Source: Astragalus membranaceus
Lineage: Eukaryota > Streptophyta > Magnoliopsida > Fabales > Fabaceae
DNA: 64,000 bases
Assembly (NCBI GenBank): GCA_039519185.1
Contig: CM076846.1
Span: 223,932,659 to 223,996,658 of the forward strand
Direction of reading: 5' to 3'
Part shown: positions 1 through 10,205 of the stretch, piece by piece
How positions within the stretch are numbered: position 1 is the first letter of the stretch
How the letters are laid out: each line of letters begins with the position of its first letter
Made by a program: the position numbers and the translations under genes
Notes under the pieces: generated by a model
Databases searched by the model: none
Seen by the model: the letters and a program-made list of their open reading frames with translations, nothing else
Told to the model about the DNA's origin: nothing

Positions 1-5
1 ATGCA

Positions 6-365
6 GTGGCTCAATCAAGCGCCGGGGCTGAATTTAGAGCTTTGGCACAAGGAATCTGCGAACTACTGTGGATGAAGATTGTACTAAATGACTTGAAGAT
101 ACAATGTGAATGTCCTATGAAGTTATTTTGCGATAATAAATCGGCTATCAGTATTGCTCATAATCCCGTTCAATATGACAGGACGAAGCACATAGAGATA
201 GATTGTCACTTCATTAAGGAAAAGCTTGACAGCGGGTTAATAACTACAGCTTACATTCCTTCTGGACACCAATTGGCATATGTGTTAACGAAGGGCTTGT
301 CAATAGAACATTTCAAAGAACTTACCTCCAAGCTGGGAATGATAGATATCCACTCACCAGCTTGA
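6..365 (+). pseudogene. Ty1/copia polyprotein, C-terminal RNase H remnant
   Basis: This is the last 119 residues of a copia Pol protein, cut by the window edge. Visible RNase H landmarks are FCDNKSAI, the HIEIDCHFIKEKL stretch and a degenerate form of the usual ADxLTKxL ending (AYVLTKGL), as in copia RNase H C-termini. In an active element this domain removes RNA from the RNA-DNA hybrid during reverse transcription. The stop is followed at once by a purine-rich tract (GAGGGGGAG) and an LTR start, the normal order at a copia 3' end. How much of the element lies upstream cannot be seen. Confidence 0.85.
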
Positions 366-372
366 GGGGGAG

Positions 373-514
373 TGTTGTAAATAGTGTAACTTGTAATTAT
401 TTATCCGGCCCATTATCAGGCCCGTTAGGATTAGGTTTAGAATAACCTATTTAAACTGATTAGCGTTTGTACTCTAGATAAAATTCTAATAATATTCAGA
501 TATATTTTTCCACA
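373..514 (+). repeat. 3' LTR of the copia remnant
   Basis: The LTR begins with TGTTGTAAATAG right after the polypurine tract and probably ends at the CACA near 511-514, giving about 142 bp. The 3' boundary is inferred, because no second LTR is in the window. It contains an A+T-rich stretch suitable for a polyadenylation region. Confidence 0.6.
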
Positions 515-779
515 ATATGTATACTTCTGATGGCAAAAAACAACAACAATATGCATTCTGACCGTGTCTAATATAATGAAATATGAATCTACTTAACTTG
601 CATATTACTCTTAATCTTTCTTTCATTATTATGCAAATTTAGATGTGAGATTAATCTGACTTTAGAAATGTATGCAATTATTTGAATTTATTAACTCAAA
701 CACACTTTTGTGCACTGATACTAAGCTTTGCAGATTGAAATTAGAAGCTATCATAATATACTTATATTTGTTATTGCAG

Positions 780-2766
780 CTCTGAGGCCTGATGTATTTT
801 ACATGGATAAGCCTGTGGTTTTTACATATGAAGAGATTTTTCATTCAACTAATGGTTTCTCTGACTCAAATCTGCTTGGGCAAGGAACTTGTGGTTCTAT
901 TTACTATTGCCAGCCTCCTTTGTGAACAGATTTCTGGCTGTATACAGTATACTAAAGTCTGTTATAAGCCAAGTATTTCACAAGGAAAAAAGTATAAACC
1001 AAGTATTATTCTCATATGTTTTTTATATGTAATAAAATCCTTCTAGGAAGTTGCTGTTAAAAGAATGACATCTACTAAAATTAAAGAACTTATGTCAGAG
1101 ATGAAAGTTCTTTGCAAGGTTCATCATGCCAATCTGGTAATTTCTCTGTTGTTCAAAATAAATTCCATGTTTTAATTTTTAGAGCAAATTCCTTGCAGAA
1201 TTTATGAGTTTGAGTGTTTTTTTCATTATTTTTTCAAGGTAGAATTGGTTGGCTATGCAGTCAGTCATGATGAGCTTGTCCTTATCTATGAATATGGTCA
1301 AACGGGTTCACTCAGCAGCCATTTGCATGATCCTCAAAATAATGGTAAGATAATACCTTCATGCTTTAGAGTTATAGGAAAATTATTATGCCCCACATTT
1401 TCATGTTGTCTAGCATGAGCAATCTATGCACATATTTTTCAAGACCATTTTCGTGTCTTGCTTGCAGGTCATTCATCACTTACATGGATAACAAGGGTAC
1501 AGATTGCGCTTGATGCTGCTAGGGGACTTGAATACATTCATGAGTATACAAAAACTCGTTACGTCCATCAAGCTATCAAAACAAGTAGCATCTTACTTGA
1601 TTCTTCCTTCAGAGCCAATGTAATAATAAATTTAGATGGCATTAAATTATTTCTAAATATTTCACAGATTTGTTGGTAAGCAAAACTTGTAGGTAAAACA
1701 AACGAGAGAGAAACCACAACCACCAAAGATGTCAGTTCATATGGATATCTTGCTCCAGAGTATGTCCACTTAACATGTACAAAATTCATTCCTCCTATAT
1801 GGAACAAATGAAAAATTCATTAAAATTTGCAGATACTTGAGCAATGGCCTTGCGACGACTAAAAGTGAGGTCTACGCATTTGGTGTTGTTCTTTTTGAGA
1901 TTATATCAGGGAAGGAGGCCATTATTCAAATACAAGGATCTGAAAGACAATCACTGGCATCTTTTGTAAGTTCTTCAAACTTACGAGACATGATTGTGCT
2001 ACACAATATAACATTTCATTTCAATTCACTGATGCACACCATGGATACTAAGGCAAAAGAAAAATATTGCAAAATGACAATGCCTAATGACAAACTGAGA
2101 GTGAAGAGTACATGAGATCTATATTAGCATAAGTTTTTCGAAGGCATTATTAGATGTAAACCAAATTTATGTACTTGAAACCCATATATCAAATTTGATG
2201 AGAACTGAATGAATACTTTGCTTTGACGGTCGATATATTGCATCTTATGTTCAAAATTTGACTGTAATACATGTGCATTTCAATAATGGAATGTTCTGTG
2301 GTTTATAGCTGTAACTGTTTTGTGGGGCATTGCATTAATATCTGTCAAATTGGAGATGTTAGCAGTTCTTAGGAATGTACCTGATTCCACGAGCATGTCC
2401 TGCATGAGAGATCACATTGATCCTGCTATGTTGGATCTGTATTCCCATGATTGTGCATACAGGGTAAGTTGATTTCTCCATTTTCCACAGTTATGTTATT
2501 GGTTGACCTTTTGCCTAGGAAAGTTGATTCTTCAAAAGGATAACTAACATTTCGTACGAGGTGTTGTTGCAATGAGTCACTCACCCCACTTGGTTTTTTG
2601 CTATATGTTGTGTGCATAGATGGCCATGGTGGCAAAGCAATGCGTGGATGAGGATCCCATTTTACGTCCTGATATGAAGCAAGTTTTGATTTCCCTGTCA
2701 GAGATCCTCCTTTCTTCTGTTGAGTGGGAAGCAATTCTAGCTGTGAAGAGCCAGGTTTTTATTTAG
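780..2766 (+). pseudogene. LysM receptor-like kinase (LYK3-type), decayed kinase exons
   Basis: Kinase-domain exons of a plant LysM receptor kinase resembling Arabidopsis LYK3 (At1g51940), a chitin/Nod-signal receptor family. Exons are at about 780-925, 1047-1136, 1239-1344, 1468-1619, 1675-1760, 1833-1965, 2354-2463 and 2620-2766. The glycine loop (LGQGTCGS), the VAVKRM lysine and the APEY and DVYAFG-like (EVYAFG) regions are recognisable. Lesions: an extra base after SIYYC near 907 shifts the first exon; HRD of the catalytic loop has become HQA (1562-1570); the DFG exon carries an in-frame TAA near 1677; the last exon ends early at 2764. The extracellular LysM exon is absent; a copia LTR lies just upstream. 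It is not expected to make an active receptor. Confidence 0.85.
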
Positions 2767-3076
2767 TGGGCTAATTCAGGGGATAGTTCACACAACAAGA
2801 TCTTTCTCACTCATTATAATATTCAGCAACATTCTTACTCAATTTTAAAATAGATATTTAATTAACCAAATAGAAGCATAGACCGACATTACTTGTCCCA
2901 GAACCAATGAATTTTGGCCATGTGTCTAGTATCTTAATTTTGTTGAATTGCATTGCATTGCATTTCATATACACACAATCACATATAATCACACAAGTAT
3001 ATATTGTCAATGGTGTGAAATTAGTCAATTACCAATACAAGTGGGAATTAGCTGAAATCTAGAACAACCTGGGAAT

Positions 3077-4634
3077 CTACTTGACAAGTGAAGCTAGGAC
3101 TCTGCGTGGAGGGTCAGAGGGTCTTCGAGAATGAAGAACAGCCCAATTATCAAGCAAGATAACATCTCCTTTACGCCAAGGAATGGCAACACATTCCTCC
3201 TCCAGAATCTTGAGACAATCATAGATCACATGAGCAGGCAATGTCTGGCCATCTCCAAATGTAACAGCCTTAACAGGATCATTTCTTTCATCTTCCCAAC
3301 CAGTATAAGCAGCCACCATACTATTAAACCAAATCTTATGCTTTCTTTTCTCATCATACTTCACAGCAGGAATTGGCCCCATAATCGTTTTCACTCCTCC
3401 ATCTTCCAACCATTCCAATTTCATCCCCAAATTAGCAGCCCTGCAATTAATTAATTCACAAATAAAAAATCTATACAATTACATAAAGAAAATGACATTA
3501 AATAACTACTTCCTAATTTCTTTCCATTTTTATCCTTAATTCAAATCTCTAACTAGTGTTGTTAAATCCGGACCGGCCAGTCCAACTGGAACCAGTGGTA
3601 TAACAAGTTTGGGTGAGTATTTGGACCGGATATTCATGTGACCCTACTGGCTTTCTGGTCGAACCCATGTCCCAAGGTTGAACTAGTGACTCGATGGGTT
3701 CGAGCAAAATTATAATATTTATACAACAAAATGACATTATTTTTAATAAGTGATCTGGTCATGTGGTTCAACTGGTGAGTGACCCACCGGTCCAATCAAT
3801 GACACACCGACACATGCCTTCCTTGTTCGAGTCGATGATGAATCCAGATTTAATAACATTGTCCCTAACTATAGATAGTTAACGTATCTGCTCACAATAA
3901 AACATGCTCTCACAAATTCAGCTATAGAATAGATAATCTTCTTTTTTACAAATTCATCTTCTTAAAAAGGGAAAAAATAACACTAAACTACTAAAGAATA
4001 GATAATTGACCATAATAACAAACCTTTGTTGAGCAATTGTCTTGTCGTCAGTTGAGAACGTTGATTTCCAGCTTCTGCCAATTGGAGAAGAAGGGTTATC
4101 GTTTTCACCTAAAACCCTAACGTACAACAAACCGTGTCTCTCTAATCTGTCAACGAAATCGGGGTATGTTTGCTTCATCCTATCGTAGATGACGTGGCTG
4201 AGGACGATGGGGGTTTCACCGCCGGTGGCGGGTTCAACTTCGCAGAAGAAAAAGAGTTTGGAAGGAAATTGAGGAATATGAGCCATTTCGTGGTGGAAAG
4301 GGATTTTCTGATCAAGTGGGGATTCGTTGGCGGTGAAGACGCGACCAACTACGTTACTGCGAGATGCAGCGCCTCCTACGTATGGAAGCTCTTCATAGTC
4401 GAAGGCCTCAACGACGTCGTTGAAGTCCGAGGCGGTTTGGATTGGGAATCCCCTTAGGAGGACTGCACCTGATTGGAGAAGCAGGGACTCTAAAAAGGGT
4501 TTGTGGGTTTTGATTGTATGCGAAAGTGGAACTGTACCTGCGGCTGCGGGAGGAGAAACTGCCGCAGGGAATCGAATCCCGTTCGTCAAGACCTTCTGCT
4601 CGGGGATTTCGATTTCCAACAACGCATCTGCCAT
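3077..4634 (-). CDS. Clavaminate synthase-like 2OG/Fe(II) oxygenase, copy 1
   Basis: Two exons, complement(join(3077..3440,4024..4634)), give 324 residues, close to Arabidopsis At3g21360 (about 330). The intron has a GTTTGT donor and TTGCAG acceptor, and the split AG|G arginine codon restores the frame (QQR|AANLGMK). The fold is TauD/TfdA (PF02668). The iron-binding motif HHEM near residue 115, the distal histidine in AVLHSRRP and the 2OG-binding arginine in PPRRVL are all present. Members use 2-oxoglutarate and Fe(II) to hydroxylate or desaturate small molecules; the plant substrate is unknown. No signal peptide is evident, so cytosolic. Start: the first ATG, matched by copy 2. It is transcribed toward the LYK3 pseudogene. 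The frame is intact, so it is probably functional. Confidence 0.93.
3558..3857. mobile_element. MITE-like element in the oxygenase intron (copy 1)
   Basis: About 300 bp whose ends are imperfect inverted repeats: GTTGTTAAATCCGGAC at the left against AATCCAGATTTAATAAC at the right. The body is rich in CCGGT/ACCGG words. A diverged relative occupies the same place in the intron of copy 2 (13137-13414), so the insertion predates the duplication. The superfamily is not assigned. Confidence 0.55.
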
Positions 4635-4698
4635 GATTCGTCAGCAAGAACCAGCTTCAATTCAGTTCAACAGCGCCACACGATGATAAAGCCATGGC

Positions 4699-4938
4699 AA
4701 CGGATTGGGACCCGGATCCTCTCCGGTCACTTCCCCTTCAGTCACTCCATTCGACTGCTTCAGAGTCGTCCGATTAAGATCGGACGGTACAGATTTCAAA
4801 AAAGTTTTTCCATTTTATTTAATAAAAAATCCGACTTTGAAATCTGTACCGTCCGATTAAGATCGGACAGCTCTGAAGCAGTCGAATGGAGTGACTGGAG
4901 GGGAAGTGACTGGAGAGGATCTGGGTCCCAACGGATTG
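4699..4938. mobile_element. Palindromic MITE with long terminal inverted repeats
   Basis: Two arms of about 95 bp (4707-4801 and 4834-4929) are nearly perfect reverse complements, starting GGGACCCGGATCCTC and ending in the matching GGGTCCC, around a short A+T-rich spacer. AACGGATT flanks both ends (4699-4706 and 4930-4937). An 8-bp duplication suggests hAT; a 9-bp reading (AACGGATTG) would suggest Mutator, and the junction does not decide. Each arm also carries a near-palindrome CCGATTAAGATCGG. It interrupts the flank shared by the two oxygenase copies. Confidence 0.8.
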
Positions 4939-5034
4939 CCTACCTTGAGCCCGCGAAAAGGCAGATGCCTTTCCTAAATTTCTATCCGTTTGAGAAATCT
5001 GAGGAACCGGAATCGGCCACGTGTTTAGCTTGAT

Positions 5035-5345
5035 TTTTAAGAATAAAGAGTAAAGGCCCAAATTCATCCCTGACAATTTTTTCGCGGGACGAATTCGTCC
5101 CTGACAATTTTTTTGGGATACATTGGTCCCTGACAATTCCAAAACGGGACACGTTAGTCCCTCCATCCATTTTGACATTACCAGCACATCCAACGTCTCC
5201 TACGCGGCACGTTAAGTGCCACGTGTTACGTTAACTGCCACGAAAGTGTTTATTTTGGGACAAATAAGTCCCCGACTTTACAAATTTGAAAAGGGGACAA
5301 ATCAGTCCCTGACTTTTTTGGAAAGGGGACAAATCAGTCCCTGAA
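5035..5345. repeat. Dispersed repeat with GTCCCTGA words, copy A
   Basis: Non-coding repeat marked by many GTCCCTGA/GGGACAAAT words and CACGTTAAGTGCCACGTG. The same repeat occurs at 52965-53048 plus 59780-59970, where an LTR element has split it. Words from one end recur inverted near the other, hinting at a non-autonomous DNA transposon, but exact ends were not found. Confidence 0.6.
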
Positions 5346-6024
5346 ACCATTCTCAGAACCATCATTATCACCATCATCAAATTTTTTTTCAGAACCATTC
5401 TCAGAACCATCATCAATTTTCCTTACACCTCCTTCGACCTTCATTCATTCCTTTCCTTTCCTTTTTCTTTACACCTCAAATCCCCAAATTGAAACCCTAA
5501 CCCCCAAATACCCCATTCTTCTCTCACTCTCGAACATATCTTCTTCGTTTTCAGATCTGGGTTCTTATTCTCCGTTCGTCGTTCTTTCCCCAAATTGCAG
5601 CAATCTTTCTTCTTCTTCGTTCTTTCCCCAAATTGCAGCAATCTTTCTTCTTCTATAAAAAAAACCAATTCTTCTTGGATGTTTTTTTTATAAGCAAGTA
5701 TTAGTGGGGGCAGGAGAATGTTAGTTTATTGGATGAGGATGCTCATGACTCTTCTAAATGCCTATTGTTCTATTTTTTTAGTTCAATTTTTTTTGACTTT
5801 TTGATTGGACTCGCATCATATTCAGATTTGTTTTCAATTATATATCAAAATTGTTTGCAGCTTTGATCATGTTCAGATTTGTTTTCGATCATATATCAAA
5901 AATGTTCAGATTTGTTTTCAATTACATTGTTTGCAACTTTGAGGTTTTGCCTTTAGAATTTAGGATAAGTTATTGGGTTGGACTTGAACCAATGAGTACT
6001 ACTGTTCTGGATAACGAAGAGCAT
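5346..6024. other. Non-coding stretch, leader-like C/T-rich DNA
   Basis: No supported gene. 5346-5430 holds a repeated CAGAACCATTCTCAGAACC unit. 5440-5670 is C/T-rich like a plant 5' leader, with TTCTTTCCCCAAATTGCAG duplicated. 5850-5930 holds copies of GTTCAGATTTGTTTTC. It may be part of the MULE whose decayed transposase lies at 8329-9171. Confidence 0.4.
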
Positions 6025-6032
6025 ACTACTGT

Positions 6033-8240
6033 TAGGGCTGTTCATGGTTCGGTTCGGGCGAAGAACTGAACCAAACCAAACCGAACTGATAGAAACAGTT
6101 CGTCGAACCGAACTGAACCACGTTAACAGTTCGCCAAACCGAACTGAACCACGTTAACAGTTCAGTTCACAGTTTTAATTACGAACCGAACTGTTTAAAA
6201 AAGTTCTGTTTTAATTACGAACCCAAACCGAACCAAACTGTTAATAGTTCATTTCATCAATGAGTTAGAGAACTACTAAACTGTTTCAGAATCCAAATTG
6301 AACTCTTATGCCAATTTGATGTTTCAGAATCCAAATTGAGCTACTAAATTACAATTTAAACTAAACTACTAACTATTTTAAACTACTAACTAAACTAAAC
6401 TAAACTACTGTTTCAGATTCCAATTAAGCTCATAAATGCACTTGGTTCACTTGATTCCCTCCTCTACTGTCATATAAATCACAAAACCAGCAACCTTATT
6501 CCCACTTATTTAATCAATAATCAACAACCTTCATAGCAATGTTAACCACATCAGCAACATTTACTGCAACTTCTTAGCAACTTCACATTTACTGCAACAT
6601 CTTAGCAACTTCTTAGCAACTTCTTTAATCAGCAACTCCATTCTTCACACTTGAATTGAACCTCCTCCAAAGAATGAATCTCTGAAAAACATAAACATAC
6701 CAATGACCAATTATGATTTCTAACTGATTAGTTACAAAGGAGGGTGACCTTATATATAACTACCATTTACATGGACACAGGCACACAACTGACACTTCAA
6801 CATCAGAATCTCAAATACAAAGCCATGCAGAAATGTTCTTGTTTATGCTTTTTCTTAAATTTATAAAACAATTATTTTCCAGAATGTCTTTTTATCATTT
6901 TCTCAACATTTTTCAAAGCCAAGTCATTCTATATGTAGTTTCAGAATTTTCATTGTGCCAGCATAATAGCATTCACACCACTACATGACAGCAACATTTA
7001 TAACAAAAAATGTGGGAATTAAGTAATAAAACTTGTTAAACCTGAAACAATTGAATAGCACAGCAGCACATCAATTTGGATATCAAAAGAAAGCTAAAAA
7101 AAAATGCCAGCCTTAAAACATATGTGTTCCTAATTGCAAAACCATTCCAGTTAGTACCTTATAGTAACTATTCATATGGACTTATACATAATCAAAGCAC
7201 TTCTCATATAGTGTTGGTGCAAACTTTTTTTAAGGCTGGTGCAGTTCAAAATGTTAAGGCTGTAACAATAGGTCTCTGACTTTAGAACCAAGAGACCAGA
7301 ATCAAGTCATATAATCATTAATCAAATAGCTTCCATGGGAAAGAAATCAATATGACAGAGTTAATACTGTAAACAAATAGTTTCCATGGGAAATCATATT
7401 TTCATATCAACTGAAATAAAAGTAATGCTCAATTAGGTAAACTTATTATATAGAAAAACAGAACCCAGAAGCCAATAACCCTTCTGAAAAACACCATCGT
7501 AACAACTACACAAAAAAGCCTCAAATATATTGTGGAGAATAACCCAGAACTTAACCAAAATGAAGAAACAGAACTTAACCAAAATGAAGAAACAGAACTT
7601 AACCAAAATGAAGAAACAGAACCTAGAAGCCAAACAGAACCCAGAAGCCAAACATAACCCAGAACAAACAGTGCGGTATGTAATGGCGTTTACCTGACCG
7701 AAGACGAAGATGAATCGAAGGAGAGCTGCGAACTGAAGATGAAGAAGCTGCGAACTGAAGATTGTGAACTTGCGAACTGAACTTGCGAACTGAAGATTGT
7801 GAACTCGCGAACTGAAGATTGTGAACTCGCGAACTTAGGGATTTAGGGTTCGAAGAATGAATTGCGATTGGGAACCAAATTCGAAGAAGATAGAACTCGC
7901 GAACTGAACTTGCGATTGGGATTTGGGAACTTGCGATTGTGAGAGTGAGACGCGGAGAGGGATAGCGCAGAGAGTGATAGACGCAGTCATGCAGAGAGGG
8001 ATAGACGCAGGGAGTGAGATTGGGAAAGTGTAAACCGTAAACTGTGAAGTGTAAAAGGATAGATGGGATAGACTAACAGTTCGGTTCAGTTCGTAACTGA
8101 ACTGACTTTAATAGTTCAGTTAGCGAACTGTTTTTAACAAAGACAGTTCAGTTCTGAACTGTTACTAAAAGTTCAGTTTATAATAGTTCAGTTTAGTTCG
8201 GCAGTTCAGTTCAGTTCGGAAGTTTATTTGAACAGCCCTA
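6033..8240. mobile_element. Non-autonomous hAT element, 2.2 kb
   Basis: Terminal inverted repeats TAGGGCTGTTCA (6033-6044) and its exact complement (8229-8240) are flanked by a perfect 8-bp duplication ACTACTGT (6025-6032, 8241-8248), diagnostic for hAT elements. Subterminal regions are dense in GTTCGGTT/GAACTGAAC words, as expected for transposase-binding sites. No transposase frame exists. The interior has a 25-bp tandem repeat (7552-7625, about three copies of a unit with CCAAAATGAAGAAAC) and a purine-rich stretch at 7680-7990. It would need a transposase in trans. Confidence 0.9.
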
Positions 8241-8328
8241 ACTACTGTCTATTTGTTTCCTTATAACCCAATCTTGTGTTTATGCAGAGCAAAATTTGAC
8301 AGCCATAGACATAAAGCAATCAAGTCAA

Positions 8329-9171
8329 CTATGAAGAATTTGACAGCACAAAGACATGATCAGTAAAGATAGTCTTGGGTGTCTTTTGGTTGTGTGCTTG
8401 TAAGAAAGTTTCAAACAACCATTTAAATGATTCAATTGTTTCATCATACAATAGAGCTGCACCAGAAATGACTGATCCTCTATAGTGGTTGAAACCTGAT
8501 AACAGAGCAAGCGGCACATTAGCACGATTGGTACAATATATAGTATCCAACAACATAACATCACCAAAATACCCGTAATCTAATACCATATTTTCATCAC
8601 ACCAATACACATCTGTAATTTGTTCATTTATATTCATTTGGCATGCATGGAAGAAAGATGGGTTTTCCAATAACTGCCGCTGAAAATATTCCGAAAGACA
8701 TCTAGCTTCGCCATACTCCATACTTCTTTGTCGCTTTGCATTGAGATAATTTTTTTACATCACACTGTGTGTATTCAAGATTAGCTCTATGCCCCACATG
8801 TGTGCTCATGAGTTGAAATGTTGACTTCTTCTTTAATCCAGAGTCCTCGGCCAGGTTAATCTCATATGATTGGACTTCAGTTATCTTTCTGTGTGACGCA
8901 AGTATGTGCGTTGTTTCTGGAAGTTGTAAAGGGTGGTCATGTTCATTTATAAATTCATGGATGACAAACTTTTCATTCTTCGCAATCCTTCCTTGGAGCA
9001 AACAAACCTATATGATAATATAGTACCGTCTTTTTTGCTCTTATTCGCGGAGCGCTTTCTAACTCCAAAGCCAACATGCGCAGTATACGCAAGCCAAAAT
9101 TGATAAGCTGCTTCCATATTATCAAATTCCATACCAATCATTGGTTTCCAATCACCATTTGAAGATGCCAT
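8329..9171 (-). pseudogene. FAR1-type MULE transposase, truncated and frameshifted
   Basis: Three overlapping frames (8947-9171, 8702-9001, 8329-8721) together read as one protein. An N-terminal FAR1 DNA-binding domain (AYQFWLAYTAHVGFGVRKRS, then INEHDHPL) is followed by the start of the MULE transposase core (LLDTIYCTN, PLALLSGFNHYRGSVISGAA, KTIFTDH). Two single-base shifts separate the frames, and the reading stops just after the second catalytic aspartate. The C-terminal glutamate region and SWIM zinc finger are missing. FAR1/FHY3 regulators share this ancestry, but the decay argues for a dead transposon gene. Confidence 0.85.
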
Positions 9172-9401
9172 GTTTGATCAAATTCTCCACAGAAAAGAAT
9201 TCCTAACAAGTGTATATAAGAATTATAACCAAAATCAAAAAATGAAATAAAACTTCTAGCACAAAGAAAATCGATCAGTACCAGTACCAGCTCCACACAA
9301 ACACCATTATTCCTATAATAATTATGCAACATATTCTAATAGAAAGAAAAAGAGCAAGTGAAGTTGACTAAATTTTTGAAAGCAAATTGTGTAATTTGTT
9401 T

Positions 9402-9846
9402 TAGGCTTAAATATATGTTCAGCACCTGCAAATATAGCTAAAATCCAGTTAAGCCCCTGTAAAAAAAAGTTTTAAAATGACCCTTGTAAATATTAAATGT
9501 TTGCGGTTAATCCCCTCGGTCAATTTTCCATATTTGCAGAGGGTAAAAATATATGTTCAGCCCCTGAAAATATGGCCATAATCCATTTAAGCCCCTGTGA
9601 ATATTAAAAAATTTAAAATGTTCAGTCTCTGCAAATATGGTCATAATCCATTTAAGACCCTGTAAATATTAACAATTTTAAAATGACCCTTATAAATATT
9701 ATATGTTCAGCTTTTTTGATGAAAAATTGACAGGGAGGCTTAACCGCAAACATTTAATATTTACAATGGTCATTTTAAAACTTTTTTTTACATGAGCTTA
9801 ACTGGATTTTGGCTATATTTATAGGGGCCGAAGATATATTTATCAT
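9402..9846. repeat. Foldback repeat with AGGCTTAAATA ends
   Basis: Arms of about 115 bp (9402-9516 and about 9735-9846) are inverted copies, containing CCAGTTAAGCCCCTGT, TTTTAAAATGACC and ATTAAATGTTTGCGGTTAA. Direct copies of the same words lie between them. The outer motif AGGCTTAAATA is shared with the larger foldback element at 42426-43943, so both probably belong to one group of non-autonomous elements. No coding sequence. Confidence 0.7.
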
Positions 9847-10068
9847 TCAGAGTGAAAGTGTACTTCACAAACAATACCAAATGTCGTTAAAGTATAAATA
9901 AGGTGTTTGAATGATTGTATTGTTAAGTTATGCAACTAAAGGTTACAAATTGAAAGCCCAAATGGTATTACCCCCAATAAATAGTGAAAGAACAGATATT
10001 CAATAAAATTTAATAAAATCTACCATGTGCGTGAATAACAGTGAATGATAAAAACACCATATCCGCAA

Positions 10069-10205
10069 GGCCCGGCTCAATTGACAAATGCCAAAATTGC
10101 TAAGCTGGATATCATGTCTCAGGTTCGAACCTGAGACATCACAGTTGTGTGCGTGAGTTTCCAATGACACTTGCCACTTCGTCTACAAACCAAAAAACAA
10201 AAAAC
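10069..10205 (+). mobile_element. tRNA-derived SINE candidate
   Basis: A GGCTCAATTGAC box A-like word near 10074 and a box B-like GGTTCGAACCTGAGAC at 10122 are followed by a short body and an A-rich tail (ACAAACCAAAAAACAAAAAAC). This order fits an RNA polymerase III SINE on the plus strand. Target duplications were not identified. Confidence 0.5.

Larger units (their letters stand above)
2530..4690. repeat. Tandem segmental duplication, copy 1
   Basis: This block (end of the last LYK3 intron, last LYK3 exon, intergenic spacer, whole oxygenase gene and its 5' flank) is repeated at 12150-14345 with high identity in exons, spacers and intron. The downstream flank of copy 2 (14305-14345, around GTCCATCCAATGC) matches 10605-10645 rather than sequence next to copy 1. 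Copy 1 was therefore split by about 5.9 kb of inserted DNA. Confidence 0.85.

Noticed and set aside
3131..4686. Plus-strand frames (for example 3131-3454, 4170-4457 and 4420-4686) and matching ones at 12714-14350
   Set aside because: They lie antisense to the oxygenase exons and occur in both copies only because the exons do.
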